Position numbers and translations under genes: made by a program. The notes below the pieces were generated by a model. That model was not told the DNA's origin, ran no database searches, and worked only from the letters and a program-made list of their open reading frames with translations. DNA of 64,000 bases. Source: Cinclus cinclus. Lineage: Eukaryota; Chordata; Aves; Passeriformes; Cinclidae. Below are positions 15,165 to 31,096 of this stretch, in pieces. Position 1 is the first letter of the stretch. The number at the start of each line of letters is the position of its first letter. The DNA is taken from contig NC_085056.1 in assembly GCF_963662255.1 (NCBI RefSeq), positions 8,188,216 to 8,252,215 of the forward strand, in the 5' to 3' direction.

Positions 15165-15290
15165 AGGAAATAAATTTTAACATAATCTGTAATTGGATTA
15201 TGGAATTTATTGCCACAGGAAGATGGCAAGGCCAAAACCATAATGGGATTAAGAACTGACTCAGTATGTATATCAATATTGACAGTACCT
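15165..15290 (+). repeat. Old CR1/L3-like LINE fragment
   Basis: The stretch containing ATTGGATTATGGAATTTATT followed by GCCACAGGAAGATGGCAAGG and AATGGGATTAAGAACTGA has the layout of the 3' part of ancient CR1/L3 elements (a 'gaatt-attgccacagga' block, then a 'ggattaa' block). It is much more diverged than the other CR1 copies in the window. The call rests on remembered consensus structure, so it is moderate at best. Confidence 0.4.
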
Positions 15291-18200
15291 AGAGCTGAGT
15301 TGAACACTGAAATTGTGGAAATAAATATTATTCCTCATGCTTCAGGATATCCAGTCTCTAGCCACTAAGGAACAAAGTGAAGCCTAATAAAGCAAGCAGA
15401 TATCCCCATGAACTGCTCTGTTAAGCCTAGGATAGCCAACTGAAGGATTCAAAAAGGTTTAATAAAGCTGATGAAACTGAAACTAAGCATTGAGGTGTTT
15501 ACCACTGCCTTTTCCTCATTCATCAGCCTTTGAACAGCAGTTGTGTGAGACTGGGAAACCTTCCCTTTGCTCCCTCAAAAATACCACGTTGACAAAACCT
15601 CTCTCCTTTCCCCCCTCCATCCCCCAGTAGACACTGAAGATAACACAAGCCACAAACTGATGCTCAAAAAGTATAGTCCACAGACACTTCCACTGCAGTC
15701 ACACCACCTAGCACATGATACTTCATTCCTCTATAAAGTTATTTTAAAACTAAATTTCTCCAACCTTCTCAAGCCATTTTTACCAAGCAACAATTAAGCA
15801 TGCTGTTCCAATTAATTTCAAAAATTATCTGTTAGCTGTGGCTCATAGTGCTGCATAAGCATTTGGTATTTTTGTGGAGTACCATGCATCTTGCATGCTT
15901 ACTGAGATACAATAATGGAACAGTACAGAAAATTTCCAACTCATCTCCCTAAGCTTCCTTAAGTCACTTCCACATGCATGGAAAACCAGTGAGACATCTC
16001 ACAGTAACTGCTTTTCGTTTGGGCAGTTTAATATTCTATCTCAAACAAAGAACTCTTTTGCACCCAAAATAGTGTCAAAGCAGAGACTTGAGTAAAGTGT
16101 TGGGTGGAGGTAAGATGTTAATTCAGAGCAGAACAGTGAAGACAATGAACACAACTAGAGTAAGAAAAAAAAAGAGTGGAAGAAAGATGAGAAATAAAGG
16201 ATAGGAGAGAAAACAGTAGACAGCGAGAACGTAAGTTGTGCCAAAAATCTAAATGAGCAAAACAAATGCATGTATCCTTAGTTCTATCTCAAAAGGCTGC
16301 AACTTTCTTTCAGTAACATATCTTGGCGGGAATAAGAATTTCATTTTGACTTCAAGGAGAACATCCCTGCACACAACCCAAACACTTCTTCCACAAACTG
16401 CCAAATTTTCAGGCTGCTGTTTTGTATGGGGAACCTTAAGTACATCCACAGTTTGATGCCCAGTCACTGATAAACAGTTGACACACTTCTCAGTTAGTGA
16501 CTGTTTTAAACCAAACCTTGATAACGCCAAGGATTAAGATTTTGGATGTTGAGTCAAACTAATTACGACAGGGGAGAGGAGGGCATGCATAACAATATAC
16601 CTGTGGCCCTTCCCAGACTGCTAAATTCTGCAAATGGTTTAATAAACCCCAGTGGAATTCATCAGTCGAGTTACACTTTCAAGAGGCTTGAGTAAACGAG
16701 GGGAGCTTGAGAGGAGGGGAGGGAGTTGAGAGCTACAGCAGCTGCTGCTTTTCCTAATGAATTTGATGAACTGCCTCACTGAAAACAGAGTGTCCAGGGT
16801 TTTATACTGTTTGTGACCACAGGAGTTCAGCAAAAGAGAGAGTTTGGTCTACCCACATTACAGATTTCCCCTGTGGAAGAGTGATTTGCTCACAGCAACA
16901 TGAGGGATTAGCTGAGAAAAAACAGTCAAGACAATGCTCATGTAATAAAGACTAGCAAAAAAAATTAAAAAAACTAGCTCAGGAGAAAGGTGGCAAGTTC
17001 ACCTCTCTTGTAGGTCAGCTCCAAGCCCTTCTTGTCTCATTTCAGACAACTTTGCTGAAGATTTTTTTTTTCCTACTGCACTTGGGAAACTTTTAGTTTT
17101 TTTCTCCTCTTTTTCAGAAGAGCTAAAAAGCCATATTGATTTAAATAGGTAAAAGTTAATTTTTTGATCCCACACCTATGGCTTAACTCCATTAACCCAC
17201 TGCAACACTGGGACTGAAAGCTTCTGCCATGGGTGAGAAGTCCTCTCAACACCACTTCTGTATGGCTCTGAGCAGGGCTTCCCAAAGCCAAGAGCTTCCA
17301 TCTCCAATTTCCACAGAGGCATTGAAAGGTCATACGAAGGTACACTGAGAAAACTGGATTGCTTAAAAAAATAAATATATAAAAAAAAAAAACCTCTCCT
17401 CCAAATTATGGTCTTATACTGCTACTATACAAATTGCAGTTCATACATTAGAAATCTCATTTACAGTTTTGTTAATCTTTGATAACTTTTTCCCCACCTT
17501 TAAATGCAATATAGATTAACTGGGTTCACTTGTGTACAATTTGTTCCACTGTGAAATTCCAGCACAGCCCTGCAAATCTTTCATTTCAGACCTATAATAA
17601 AGGTACTGGAAAACTCCAGGTTCTCTCCTATAAGGTGTATGCTTTATCTGCTTTAATAAATGTTACAAAACAAAACAGGAGTTATGCTTTGCAAAAGCTA
17701 CATTTGAGCCTCAAATAAATAAATAAAACCATTTATTTAATCCTAGTAAGTGCTCTATCACATGATATGCGGAGAGGGCAAATTGCCAGGCTGCATCTCA
17801 GCATTGTTTCTTTTCACCAATCTGTATAAATGCAAAGACAAAACCATTCTACTAAACTTTTCCTGCACCATGAAAACACCAATTCCAACAGCCTATTTGC
17901 ACATGCTGAGCACACACTGTCTAGGTCAGTAGTCAATACAAGACCTCAGCCAGCACTAAATTAACAGGACAGTGTGACACTAAGAGGTACCACATTGCCA
18001 GAAATGACGTCCTCCTGGTCAGATGCAACACAGATCCTGAAAGTCATTAATGAGCCCACAGTACTTCTTTCAATAGTAACACTGCTACAAGCAGGGTGTT
18101 GAGGAAATTCTGGCTCATATCATCACACCCAGGTTTGCTCCTGAGCTCCAGCTATGAAAGGATCCTGCACTGCTACTGTGAGAAGCAGAGATGCCTATAC

Positions 18201-21200
18201 CTCAGCACAGGAGAGGCTGTATTTTGGATATGTGATGTCCAGACTGCCTTTTTATACAGTATTTGCTCCTTCACAGGAATACAAGTTAGCATTCAATTAG
18301 AAACTGGAACCATTTTCAAGCAAGGGAAGAGCTACATGGCAAAAGAAGAAAAACAGGGCAGGGGGGAATGAAGTCAAGCATTATGACTCAAAATCCGGTA
18401 TGTTTTAACATGTTTGAAGTATCTGTCACAAAAATAGCTGTTAAAAGTTTACATTGTCCCAATTTGAGATGCAAAGAACATACTTGGATTAAACAGACAG
18501 GAAATACGAAATGTGCCATGACATAACAAAATTTAAATAGATCAATAAATACTAGAAGCAGAGTTCCCAAGTTTTCCATCTCATGACCTTGCATTAGCCT
18601 AAAATTCTGAAATATCTTTCCTACCCTCCTATTTACCCACGATGAAAGAGAAAGGCAGATCATCTATCTTCTCTCCCTGTTCCCAACTCCTTAGGGTTAG
18701 GAATCCATGATCAGAACCATGATGAACTGGAAGATCACCACATAATTACTTCAATTAGCATGCAACCAAGCAAATAAATTAAATTTAAAATCAATCAGTA
18801 TCAGAGTATTTACTGAATGACTGTAGTCCGGCCAACTAATGAATCATCTGAGTATTCTACATTAAAGGTACCATGGTTTGGGGTTTTTTGGGGGTGTGCA
18901 TGTCTGTTTTTAAGGTTAATAAGGCCAAGGTAATTTAAAACTAGAGAAAATTCCTGCTTAGATGTAAATTACAGATGTGAGGGGAAAAGTGACAAGCAAA
19001 AGAAACAGACAATGTTCTGGGCTTTTTTTTCCTCCTTTCCTCCTTTTTCTTTTCCCCCTATAGTGTTATTCATTCACCTACCTGATGCCAAAAATAAGCG
19101 GGTGTTTTGAATTTGTTGGGTTTTATTCCTTTTACCTTAGAACAAAAACAGACCCCAAAACCCCACGCTGGCTATAAAAATAGAGAAGCCTGCACTCTTA
19201 AATCCTATCATATCCCAATCTTTGTACTTCCCAGGACATCCTTTAATCAGCACAGGTCTTGGGAGGCTCTGGGTCAGCCTGTTCATTCAGAGGGGCCCTG
19301 GGAGACTGTCAGTGTCAGGGAGGTGGCAGACAGGCCACTGATCCCCTGGCTGCTTTGCCAGGGCTGCAAGCTGCCCAAGGCCCTGCAAACCACGTCACCC
19401 AGGAGAGAGCACAGGCAGGCTGCAATTGATGGAAAATTGTCACACCTTACTTAGAAGAAGGAGACATCAAACACAGTAGATATGAGCTGAGGAAGTTTCT
19501 GCAATTTCTATTTCCAAGGCCCACATCCCTTAGCTCCATTTGCTGCGTGTCAAAATACTCATTCATTCCCCACCATTGCTTTCTTCAATTGTGTGCAAAC
19601 TACCTCCGGCCATATATATAATTACCAGGATATTTATATTCTTGATTTACATGCCTAAATGTGTACATTAAGGCTCAAATCCTGAATGCAATCAGTGAGA
19701 CAACCTAGGCAAAGAAGACAGCAGGGTTTGACACTAGCATGCACTAGTAAAGGGAGGACAAAAAAACAACTTTTAAGAATCTTTGAAGAGAGATGTTTTT
19801 GGAACCAAACATTTCTACAGTTTTTGAAGAATTCCCAACTACGACCACAAATAATATTTTTCCTTTGGACTACAGCAATGCAAAGACACCAACAGCTAAT
19901 GACCAACCCTAAAAAAACCAATGTTGAAGGTTGTCCTCTTGCATTCACCACCATGGCTCTGCAATGGTTAAAAGGTCCCCACAGCTGTGCTGGCATCATT
20001 GATTAGGGTGAACAAGGAAGCGACAGAAAAATAAAAGCCACCTTAATTTCAAGCTCCATTAGAACTGAAGGACTTAGAGGCAGGAGGAGAAATCAATGTT
20101 TGGCAAATGAGAAAGGACAAAATCTGCAAAAGGAAAAATGCATTTTCAGGCTAAGCTAATGCAAACAATGGATTGTGAACAGCACTTGAGGTTGGCCCTC
20201 TAAGGTTGTGTCAGCATTTCCATTTATAAACTCTGATTTTAGTTACACTCTAGTAGATTACCACAGGCTTTAGTATTATTCTAGCAGATACCACAAAGTA
20301 TATCACAAACGGTAACATAAAATAATAGTAAGAGCTCAACTGTTGAATAATGCACCCTTTCAGTACCTGATGTCAGAGTAAGAATTTTTTAATTATGAGT
20401 CATACACACATATACATACACACAAGCAGAACATACAGGGCTAGGGAGAGCATCCTGAGACCCAGATTCTATCAATGCTAAAGTAGAATTTAAAGCTACC
20501 TTTGATACAAAACCTGTTTACAGTACTTTGAAAAGCTTCAAAATATCCCAGATATTTAATTACAGTCTGTCTCTTGCTACTTGGACAGATTTCAGTCTAA
20601 CCCTCTGCCCTCATTTAGATAAAAGCTCTTATTTCTGTACCTGGACCTCTAGAGAACTACTCAGTCAATACTCTGAACATCCACACACAGAAATCAAAAC
20701 CATACCCTAGTATGCAACCTTTCATTTCAGTTCTGCCTAGATCAGAAGGCCAATGTGAAACCTGAACAAATCAGGTAATTCAATAAAATTTTCCTTCAGT
20801 GTAATGGAGCTAGGCCTTCATCTCAAACTTTCTAAGAAGATAAGCAATGCATGCAAAGAGAGCTTGTGTCTGCTTCTAGCATTCATTTCACAAATCTGCA
20901 CAGAGCTGGACTGAGCCAGAAAAATGAGAGCAAACTATTTTTTAAAATTACCATTTTAAAATTACTCTGGGCTTGTATTTTTCAAAGCAAGCATACAGGG
21001 GACCAAATCTAGTGTCAAGGCAACTGACACCTTCAAAAAACAAAGACCACAGTAAAGCATAACATACATTGTAACCAATCATTATCTTAGCAGGAATAAA
21101 TCAGACCTTGATCTAGCAACTAACTCCTACCTGGTACCCCAAAAATCAGTTTGACAGAGCAGCACTGAATCTCTGGGACCTCCAAAAATAAACCAAACAG

Positions 21201-23769
21201 CACCAAGTGCAGGGGCCAGGTCCCATCTCACACCTTACAACAGCAAGAGCCTACCCACAGTCTTGGAATAATTCCTCCTCGGCCTGCCATTGCTGCAACC
21301 AGAGAGAGGATCTGCTATGACAGTGCTCATTAGAAGATGTCATCATTTGCATCTTTGGAAGAGTGGAGAAATACCTTTTCTGAGCAGAACGGCAGGGTTA
21401 TGCTTATATGCACATAACCCATCTTTGGGTACAGATTTGCATGATCAAGCCCTACCTAGGATTTTTAAAAGCCAAAAAGAAACAAACAAAAAGACCCAAG
21501 CACACCTGACTAACACATTCCATTTTGAAAAGATTTTGCCAAAATAGGCCATTTTGACAATTTAGAAAAATCTTGATCTTTATAAACTCCTGACATAAGA
21601 ACTACTGTAAAATGGATTCACTGCAAGAAGTGTTTGTTGCTCTGTATGCAATTTAGTAACACAAACTTTGAAATCAGAGAGGAAAAACACAAATTCCTAC
21701 AATTTAATGGCAAGCCTAGAATCTTTTACATAATCTTCCCGGCCTACTGCTCTAGTGGGAGACATTTCCTGGACTCACAACCCTTTTATGTGCAAGCAAT
21801 CTACATTTTACAACTGATAAATAATTCAGATAATTAATTGAGCTGCAATTTGGTGCACTTTTTAGTCTGCACTATAGAGTCCCATTTAAAGAGGTTCTGT
21901 ACAGAAAGCCTCTCCTGCTGGTTAACCCAAGCTGAAACTTCCATTAAGGTGAATTCCTAGATTCTCTTAACACTTTCTGAATGTCTCACACCAGCATCCT
22001 GGGACTTCATGCCCTGGATGCTGCCTCTGATTTTTCTTGCTGCTTTACTCTCTATACAAGGAATAGGGTATTTCCTGACATTTTCCTTCTGATGTGCAGA
22101 TTGCCATCACTTGAGAGATTACATTCTATCATATCTCTCTGTGCTGGCCTCCCACAGGCTGCTACAACAGACTGCACTGGTAGAAGGAACAGAGACAATA
22201 AATAAATGCTTTAGGTAAGAATGCAGGGAAAGCTCAAGCAAACTGCCAGAGAATCTCTAGAAGCAAAGGAGTGATGTGGGAACACATGGCAGAAAGTCCA
22301 AAGAGTATTTTCACACTGTAAGAGCTTTGATGGAATTTAAAATTCAGCAGAACCCTACAATTCATACAATAAAGATTTTATTACATTTGTAGCCTTCACA
22401 CAACTGCAACAGTCAGCAAAGGCTATGCATCAGGTCTGTGCTTCTGGTGCAAGTGCCCATATTCACCACCTTTTTCTGCGCTATGGTGCACAGAGGTTGC
22501 ACCAATGCAGCCCCACCACCTCTTCAGAGGGAAGAGGGCAGAGACTTCCAGTATCAGGTGCTTACCCAAAAAAAAGTTTCAGTCTCTTTGGCAAATGATG
22601 CTGTAAGTATTTGTGAATTTATACATGCTCAAACTGAAGATTAAGGGACACATACGAGGAACCACACAGACAAGAATAACTGAAGTGCTAAAGAATCTAC
22701 AAATGACAAGTTTCACATGGGATTTCACACTAAAACTTGCTGCAAACTACACAGAGTTGTGAATCTGTAATGAGCATCAGGAAAAGACAGCTCTGAGGAA
22801 GGACAGTTGAGCCTACAACACTAAGATGATAAAAGTATGGACCAAGTTCATGAAGAATATGTGAAGAAGTTTTTGCTGGTTAAAAGAGTAATGAAAATGC
22901 CAGAAGGCACAGGCTGAGGCAGAGCAGAACAGGCTATCCCCATTCACAGAATTAAAGTTTACCAGTATACCTGTGTAAATACTGAGGAACAGCAGAGGAA
23001 CAGTAAAGTCCTGTAAAGAAATAAAACAAATCCCTCCCTTCTATCACTCTGCACACTGCCTTCCAGATACAATGGGAACAGCTTCTGGAGGAAGGATTCT
23101 ACACAGTGCACAGGGATAGATAGCTTCATCTGTCCTAAAACAAACACCCCTGAAAAAGACTTAAGAAACTATCTAGGAACAAGGAAAAGAAATCCCAACA
23201 ATCATCAGGAGGTGTAAGAAAAAGTTACACAGAAAGAAACTTTTGTAGCACATCTTCATCTAAAGCATGAAATAATTTAAAGACCTTCTTGATTAACAGA
23301 GGTAATTAGAGGACTATCAGCAGTGTCTTAACACAAAGGTCCTCTTATATAACTGTCTAACACAAAGGTCCTCTTACATAACTAATAGAAACTTATTAGA
23401 AACTATTCTAAAAGTGCTGATGACTGCATGCCAGAACCTACAGATGAGTACAGAGACTTGTCCATATTCTAAGCAAGTAACTTTCAGGTACAAGCCAGAG
23501 CTGGCACCACATAGACAGCTTGAGGTGTGACTGCAAATATCCTCAGAACAGAGGATGAAGCTTTGCAAGACATAAAATCCTTGCACTCATTAAGTGCAAA
23601 AACAAGCAGGGACAAAACATTTTAAACTGACACTCGGCTCATATGCATGCCTCCAAGATGATCTGAAGTGGAGCCCCTTGCAAATCACTTTTAGCTAATT
23701 GTCTATGAATGTTTTCTGCACATGGCCTGCAAAAAGAAAAAATAAGATTCAAAGCACACAAATATTAGG

Positions 23770-23990
23770 CCTCAGAGAAGAGCTGTTGAAGTGGTCAGTG
23801 ATTAAATCACTAGTGTTAATCATGATTCAGCACAGCAAACAGGGAACTTTGATTTAAATGATTGATTTTAATCCTGTTTCTCATTTGTACTTTTTAGCTG
23901 TTTTCCTGAAGAAAGGATTAAATCTCATTGGCTGATTTGGCCATTTAAACACACTGATTTGAAGTTAACCACTTGTTTTATGTTAAATAT
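23770..23990. promoter_or_regulatory. AT-rich block with repeated GATT/TTAAT motifs, candidate enhancer
   Basis: In about 220 bases there are many GATTAA or GATTTA words, including the near-perfect palindrome GTGATTAAATCAC, GTTAATCATGATTC, TTTAAATGATTGATTTTAAT and GGATTAAATCTCATTGG. TGATTGAT resembles a PBX-type site. There is no coding potential. It could be a conserved element or just an AT-rich relic of a repeat; nothing in the sequence decides. Confidence 0.25.
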
Positions 23991-24371
23991 GGAGCTTTTC
24001 CTGAACAGGAGGATACATTCAAATATTGAGAAGGGTGATTAAAAAAAGTTACTGGAGATAAGAAAACATGCTAAGATTAATACCAGAATATCTCAGAATC
24101 ACCACTTCAAATAAGGCCTTGAGATCTGGTATAACTAAGAAAGAAGAAAATCTTCACATTTTAGTTAGTAGTAGTTTAGTTAGTTTAGTAATCAGCATGA
24201 ATATATAATATGATTATTATGCATTCATATCCATTTTCTTGTGCCACAAATCTCAGCTCCAAAGAGTCAAGCTCTCCACTGCTTCTGGGTTTGAGAATCT
24301 ATGATAAGATTCTTCTTAGAAGAGAAAGGAAAAACAGTAGAAACCAAAGAATTAACAGCAGTAGTAAACAT

Positions 24372-24416
24372 GAAAGAAAAAAAAAAAAGAAAAAAAAAAG
24401 AAAATTAAAAAGAGGC
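24372..24416. repeat. Purine-only A-rich low-complexity tract
   Basis: About 45 bases of A runs broken mostly by single G residues lie in NUP93 intron 3. They create a spurious lysine-rich frame on the plus strand. This is simple low-complexity sequence. Confidence 0.85.
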
Positions 24417-25423
24417 AAGAGTTGTTGAAAAAAATCTAGACAGAATGAGGCCAAGAAAGACATGTACCAAGTTTAACATCACCAATTAGAAAGACAACAG
24501 CATCAGAAATTGGGACAAAGGGAAAAAAGGAGAAAAGACAGAAAATGAACAATGCCAGTGGTTTAGAGCTCTCGCTCTATGATCAGGCAGCAGATAAAGT
24601 CTCCAGAGAGTACTAATCTTTAGTGAAAGAGAGGCTTTTGAAACAAGTCTGCCTGAAGACAGGAGACCACAGAGCTCCTAACACTAGCATGAGATTATGG
24701 GTGGTACCAAATGCAAAAATAAAACATACATTAGATGAAATGGGGTAATTTCACATGCCACCCTTCCCCTTCTGAAGTTAAATAGTACTTCTGCAAAAAA
24801 AGAAAGAAGAGTTTTACTCTTCTGACCCTCCTAAGTGAGCCATCTGCCAGAAAGGAGAGAAAAGATGAGCTTCAAAATCATTAACCAGTAATTTAGACTG
24901 TTACCTTCAATGCAACCCATAACATCAATTCCATTACCAGCTCTTAACTAAGTAATGAATATTGCAGGTTTCATCATGAAGATATTCTACAAGGGCAGGA
25001 AATGATCAAAAAGCAAAACTAGTTAGGTCACAATAATTTCTAAGACACCCAGGGAAAATTTACAGGAAAGCTTACAAGATAAAATCAACCAGTAAAGCAT
25101 TTGAATGACAGCAAATTCAGTCTATCACCAAGACAAGGTTATGACATCTGTGACACAATGAAATAAAAAAGCTATACTCACCTACTTTGACTGTTGACTT
25201 AAAAGCCCCCTATTCCAACACCTCAAAATTGCCTCAAAAGTGGTTCCACATGTGTTTTTCCAATCAGACATAAAAAAAAGGTTTCAAAACTATGAGAGGT
25301 ATCCCTGGGAAATTTAGGCTTGCAAGGCCAACAAAGACAGGTCCACAAACTATTAGAACCTAAAGTACTTCTGTTATCTTGGTACTTCATGCTGCTTCTC
25401 ATGGCTAACCCAAACATCATTCA

Positions 25424-26427
<1,004 letters not shown>

Positions 26428-26774
26428 TCAATGTACACAGAAACCTTCAGGGAAAGAGGGAGAATTTTTGCTCAGCTATAAACAGTTTCTATGCTTGTGG
26501 GGTCACAGATGGACCAGCAAGAACAGGTCCTTCTAGAACAGGATACACTGTCCATCCTCCCCAGGCATTAAACATCAAGGAAATCCTTTCAAGTGGTCTC
26601 AGAGAGCTTTCCCTTTCAGGACTACAGTCTGTGGGCCTGTCAGAAGAGGGATGCAGATGCCATTTCACAGCTCATATTTTGCCTTAAAACAAAGAAGGGT
26701 GAAAGCACACAAGTCCCTGTGGAAAACCTGGTGTTAATTTAGCTATAAACTACTTGCATACACACAAAGATTGC

Positions 26775-26832
26775 TTGGAGCGCCGGACTCTGTGATCGTT
26801 ACAAGTCCCTTCCCATTCCATGATTCTGCATT
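26775..26832 (+). repeat. CR1 LINE 3'-end fragment
   Basis: The sequence ends in GATCGTTACAAGTCCCTTCC and CATTCCATGATTCTG, the typical end of a CR1 element ('ggtcccttccaaccca-ttctatgattctg'). Only about 60 bases are recognisable. The 3' end is on the right, so the element is on the plus strand. Confidence 0.65.
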
Positions 26833-29800
26833 TTATATATATTATGAAGGGAGATGCATATATGTGCAAGCATAGGAATATATGAGGGCTGAAAACACAC
26901 ATAAACATGAAGTTAAATTAACAGCAAAACAGTTGAGCTCTAGATGTATACGGACAGCCATAAGTAGCTATCTGTTAAAATGTGTTGCTCCATATGTCAT
27001 TAACCCCCCAGCCAAAAGAAATAAGTGCATGTTCTTCCAGTTCAGAAGACCTGCGTCTAAATTCAATGCCTGCAGGAAGTTTTACCAGAATAAGAATTCC
27101 TTGCATTGACTCAGTGACAGAATAATTAAAGAAATTAAAGCACAAGTCAAGGGCTGTAACAGAAGAGGCATTAAATGCATCATGCCATTCTAAATTCAGA
27201 ATGGAGCCTGTTATTTTTACAGAAAGGACAAAAGCATATGTGCTTGGGATCACTATGGAAAAGGACATGTAGGTGCAATGGTGCCCACGTTAACAAAATA
27301 TGAAACCCAAAACCTCAATTTCACACACCAAATCATGATTTGCAGTTAAACCAGCTACAAGCAATATGCATCAGGCACCTCTATAAACCCACTGAAGATC
27401 ACAGAAATCTGTGGTGCTGAATGGTGCTACAGAGATGGAAATCTTCAGTACAGTCCCTCTCTCATAGCTTTTGCACCCATACCCAGAGGGCCTGGGGTGA
27501 AATAAGAGAAACCAGATCTCAAGCATTAACTCCAACAGTTTATCATTTACTCAAAAGTAAAATCAGCAGAGACTATCTGGTTCAAGGAAGCCCCCTATGA
27601 AGAAAACAGGGATTTTTACAAATCAACAATAGCCTACAATTCAAGTATTTCTTTGTACTCCTCATCCATACCAAAGCAATTCTGGACAAGAAAGAATTTG
27701 AACATTCCTCACGTTCTCAGCCTCACCACTGTTCCCAAGTACAACTACCCAGCAGCAGTAGCAGCGCTTTCCTCTGTCTGGACAAATGATTTAAAAGCAC
27801 TGCATGATGATTCATTCAGATATATGCAGTTTGAGAAAGAAACCAATCCCTCCTGCCTGGGTGCCAGGACAAACCCTAACAGCAGCATCCAGGAATGGAG
27901 AATTTCACAAGCACTCTCCACACACTTCTGGAAAGCTGAGGGAGGGAATGATTGTATTTGCAATGACTTGTTAATAAGGTGAGATAGCAGAGACCGGAAC
28001 AGATTAGCATGCCACCGAGATGGAGTGGAACAGGGAGGAGGAGGGTGGAAATAAGCAGTTTCATGCCCTGCAATGCAGTACAGAACATCTTCCCAGTGTT
28101 TATTTGCAATAACTCAGATGCACCCCTGCCAGGAACAGCCTCTGTTGGCAGACACTGCCCAGAACAGCCACACTCCTGTACATTCAAAGACTGATCAGAT
28201 CCTCCAGGAACAGCGACTGTGAGAACAAGACATCAGCTTGATTTGATCCAATCTGGTCCACCTCCTCTTTTCATTACCAAGATAAAAAGCCAGGAGTGTA
28301 AGAAGCACCAATTTCTCAGATTGCTGAAACCAAAAGCACGAAAAATCAGTGCTAAAGAACTGCTCCCAAACCTGCAGTTTTTACCTGCAGACACCATGTC
28401 AATACCATGTAAGGTCTGTCACGTAAGTTTGCCTGTGTAGAACAATTGCAATAACTCTGTGAGACTGAACCCAATTCAACAAATACGGAATAAACTGCTT
28501 ATTGCAGAGTAAGTTAAAGTACCTGTGATTATAACCAAGCAACATCTCAAAACTCAGAGAGCCAACGCTAAACATTTTTTTCTAAGTGACAGAATTCAAA
28601 CATTTAGACTGAATATTCATATATTTGTAACAGCACAAACAACTTTGTCTTCACCCTGACAAAATTTACTGTATTCAAGAGACTGCAGTCTGATTCTTCA
28701 TGCTGCTGTGCAAGATGGAAACTGCTTCCACAGTAACAAGCACAGCAATGGCAGATTTTCATGTCTGGCTGGGGAAGGAGCAACAACCAACACCTAAGAG
28801 AAAGAAAATACTGCAGAAATTAAATTTACTTTGGTGAAACCAGACTGACCTTGGGCTATAAGCCAGAACTGAAAAAGCTCTCCTGTAAAACAACTTTGAT
28901 GACTTATCAATAGAAACTACTACATTAGACTACAATTCCATTAAACCCCAGTTTAATTTCCCCAACATTTAAAACCACACATAAGCGCTATATATTGTAC
29001 AAGTTGACTAAGTTTAAGCCACAAAAAAAAAAAAAACAGAAGAGATGACAGGTTTCTTAAGTCTATTCAGACTGATTGTAATTGATGATTTCTTACTTAA
29101 AAAACTCTAAAAACTCCTCAAAAGCACTAGAATGCTATCTTAGGAAGAAAGCTGTAGCTATTCTATTCCAAATAAAGTCACGATTAACATTTTACTGTAC
29201 TAGACTCAGAAATACATAAAGCTGAAATACCCCAGTGCACGTGCAAGTGTCTGCTGTACTTCACACATGGACAGGGTTTGTTTCAACTAACCAATTAACT
29301 TTCAGAAACAGTAAAAAAATTAGGTTTTTCCAGTGCTCTGAGGAAAAAGAAAGTAAGAAAATGTCAGAGGGGAAAAGGAAAGCCTCACCCACTACATTCA
29401 GAGTAGCTGATGAACCAAGAGTTCCACAAGTTGTAGAAAGATTCTTCAAAATGGGAAACAAAAAAGAGGCTCCCACCTCAAAATGCTCAAGATACCCAGC
29501 CTCATGAGTCAGGATCAGCTTCTTGTGGAAAGAAAACACAAGAGCACAAGTAGTAAGAGCAAGCCAGCAATGCTCTACTTCCCAGAGCCAAGATCTGAGG
29601 TAAAAGTGCTTTTGTGCTTTTTTGACAGGCTCCAAGCCTGGGCTGCTATGGAGAGTGAAGCAGCCTCTGTCTACTAATAATGAACTCATGTCTACAACAT
29701 GAATAAGTAAAAGGTCCATTCTGTAGGCCTGGGGAATTCTGTCTGAGCAGCAGGAATAATATCCAGCTCTGGCATGGCACATGGCATAAGCAGACACCCA

Positions 29801-31096
29801 GGCACTTCAGAGAAGTCAGCAACGTAATCCCTGTGTTACAGACAGGGGAAGTGATTAAGAAATACAGAGATGATAATCAAAGAGCAGGGGGACAACTGTA
29901 CAACACAAATATCTGCTGCACATTTTCAGCACACCATCCTCTTGTCTGTAAAACACAATAATGTTTATCAATCCTAACAGAGGGAAAGCTTCCATACCCT
30001 AACTACACTAAATTCAGATAAAATCACAATATGGTACCTTAAAAACAAATACCTAAAAGCATCAAGCTATATTTGGTACTCCATCTGGTACAACAGCCTG
30101 TTCCCCATGCAACAAAAGGCAGATGCAGGAAAATCCTGAATAGAACACACAACAACCTTCCAAACCTATTGTTTCTTCTACCACAGCTCAATTAATGCTC
30201 CTCTACCTCCTATAAAAATGCTTTCAGTTGTGCATATTTTCTTCTTCATCTCATCTTTAGGTAAATACACAAAGGTCCAATCTTCTTATGACTCCAGAGA
30301 GCCCTTACAGTAGGGATGTTGAACAAAAATGGGTTTTTTTTCAGTCTTAAAGGCAGTAACATTGGGTTACCTGCACTGTGAGAAAGGGCAAGAAAGGGCA
30401 CACAGTGGTTCTCTACACTGTTCATTACTTAAAGTGGAACTGAATAGTAGGCATCTGATTTCTCCCAAAACACACTATCACACATTTGTCAACACTTCCT
30501 TTTATCTGCCATAAATTCCTCATAATGGGCTGAAGTCCCCACTGTTCTGAATAACTGACTCAGCTGGCAGTTTTGCCATATTACCACTTACCCTCTTTTT
30601 CAAACACTTAAGTCTTTATTTTAAGCACACAACTCAGCAGGACAATAATTAGCACAGGGTGGCAAACTGACCCTTATTAGATAGAGCATTTGGTTCAGTG
30701 TTTTAAGTTCCTTATGTGAAAACCCATATCCCTCCCCCTCACTGAATTTCCTGTCATAGCTGCCCCACAGAAATTTTATGGATTTAGATGACAGAATCAC
30801 ATACATTCTTCCCAGCAATTTTAAGCTTTCTCTATTTTTAAGTTTTCCCAAGGAGTAGGAAAACTTTCTAAGACACAAGTGAAACAGCACTAAAGCACAC
30901 AGGAGCTGGTGCTCCTTTCTCACTATCACCTTAGCTCTCCATGCCACAAGTACTGTCTCGAGAACATGACCAAACTGCAGAAGAGAAGCCGCCGTTCTTT
31001 GCACCTGGACTTTAATTCAAGCCATTCCACTCACTGTTTATGTACTCTTCCAGTATCTGAAGGGGTCCTAAGCAAAGGCAGAGAGGGACTCTTTGT

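Noticed and set aside
1..25000. Further NUP93 exons to the left
   Set aside because: No minus-strand segment matching the next conserved peptides of the protein was found by eye; short exons could still be missed.
29261..29797. 178-codon minus-strand open frame in NUP93 intron 1
   Set aside because: It has a plausible length but no family resemblance, no supporting splice or promoter signal, and an overlapping plus-strand frame of similar quality.
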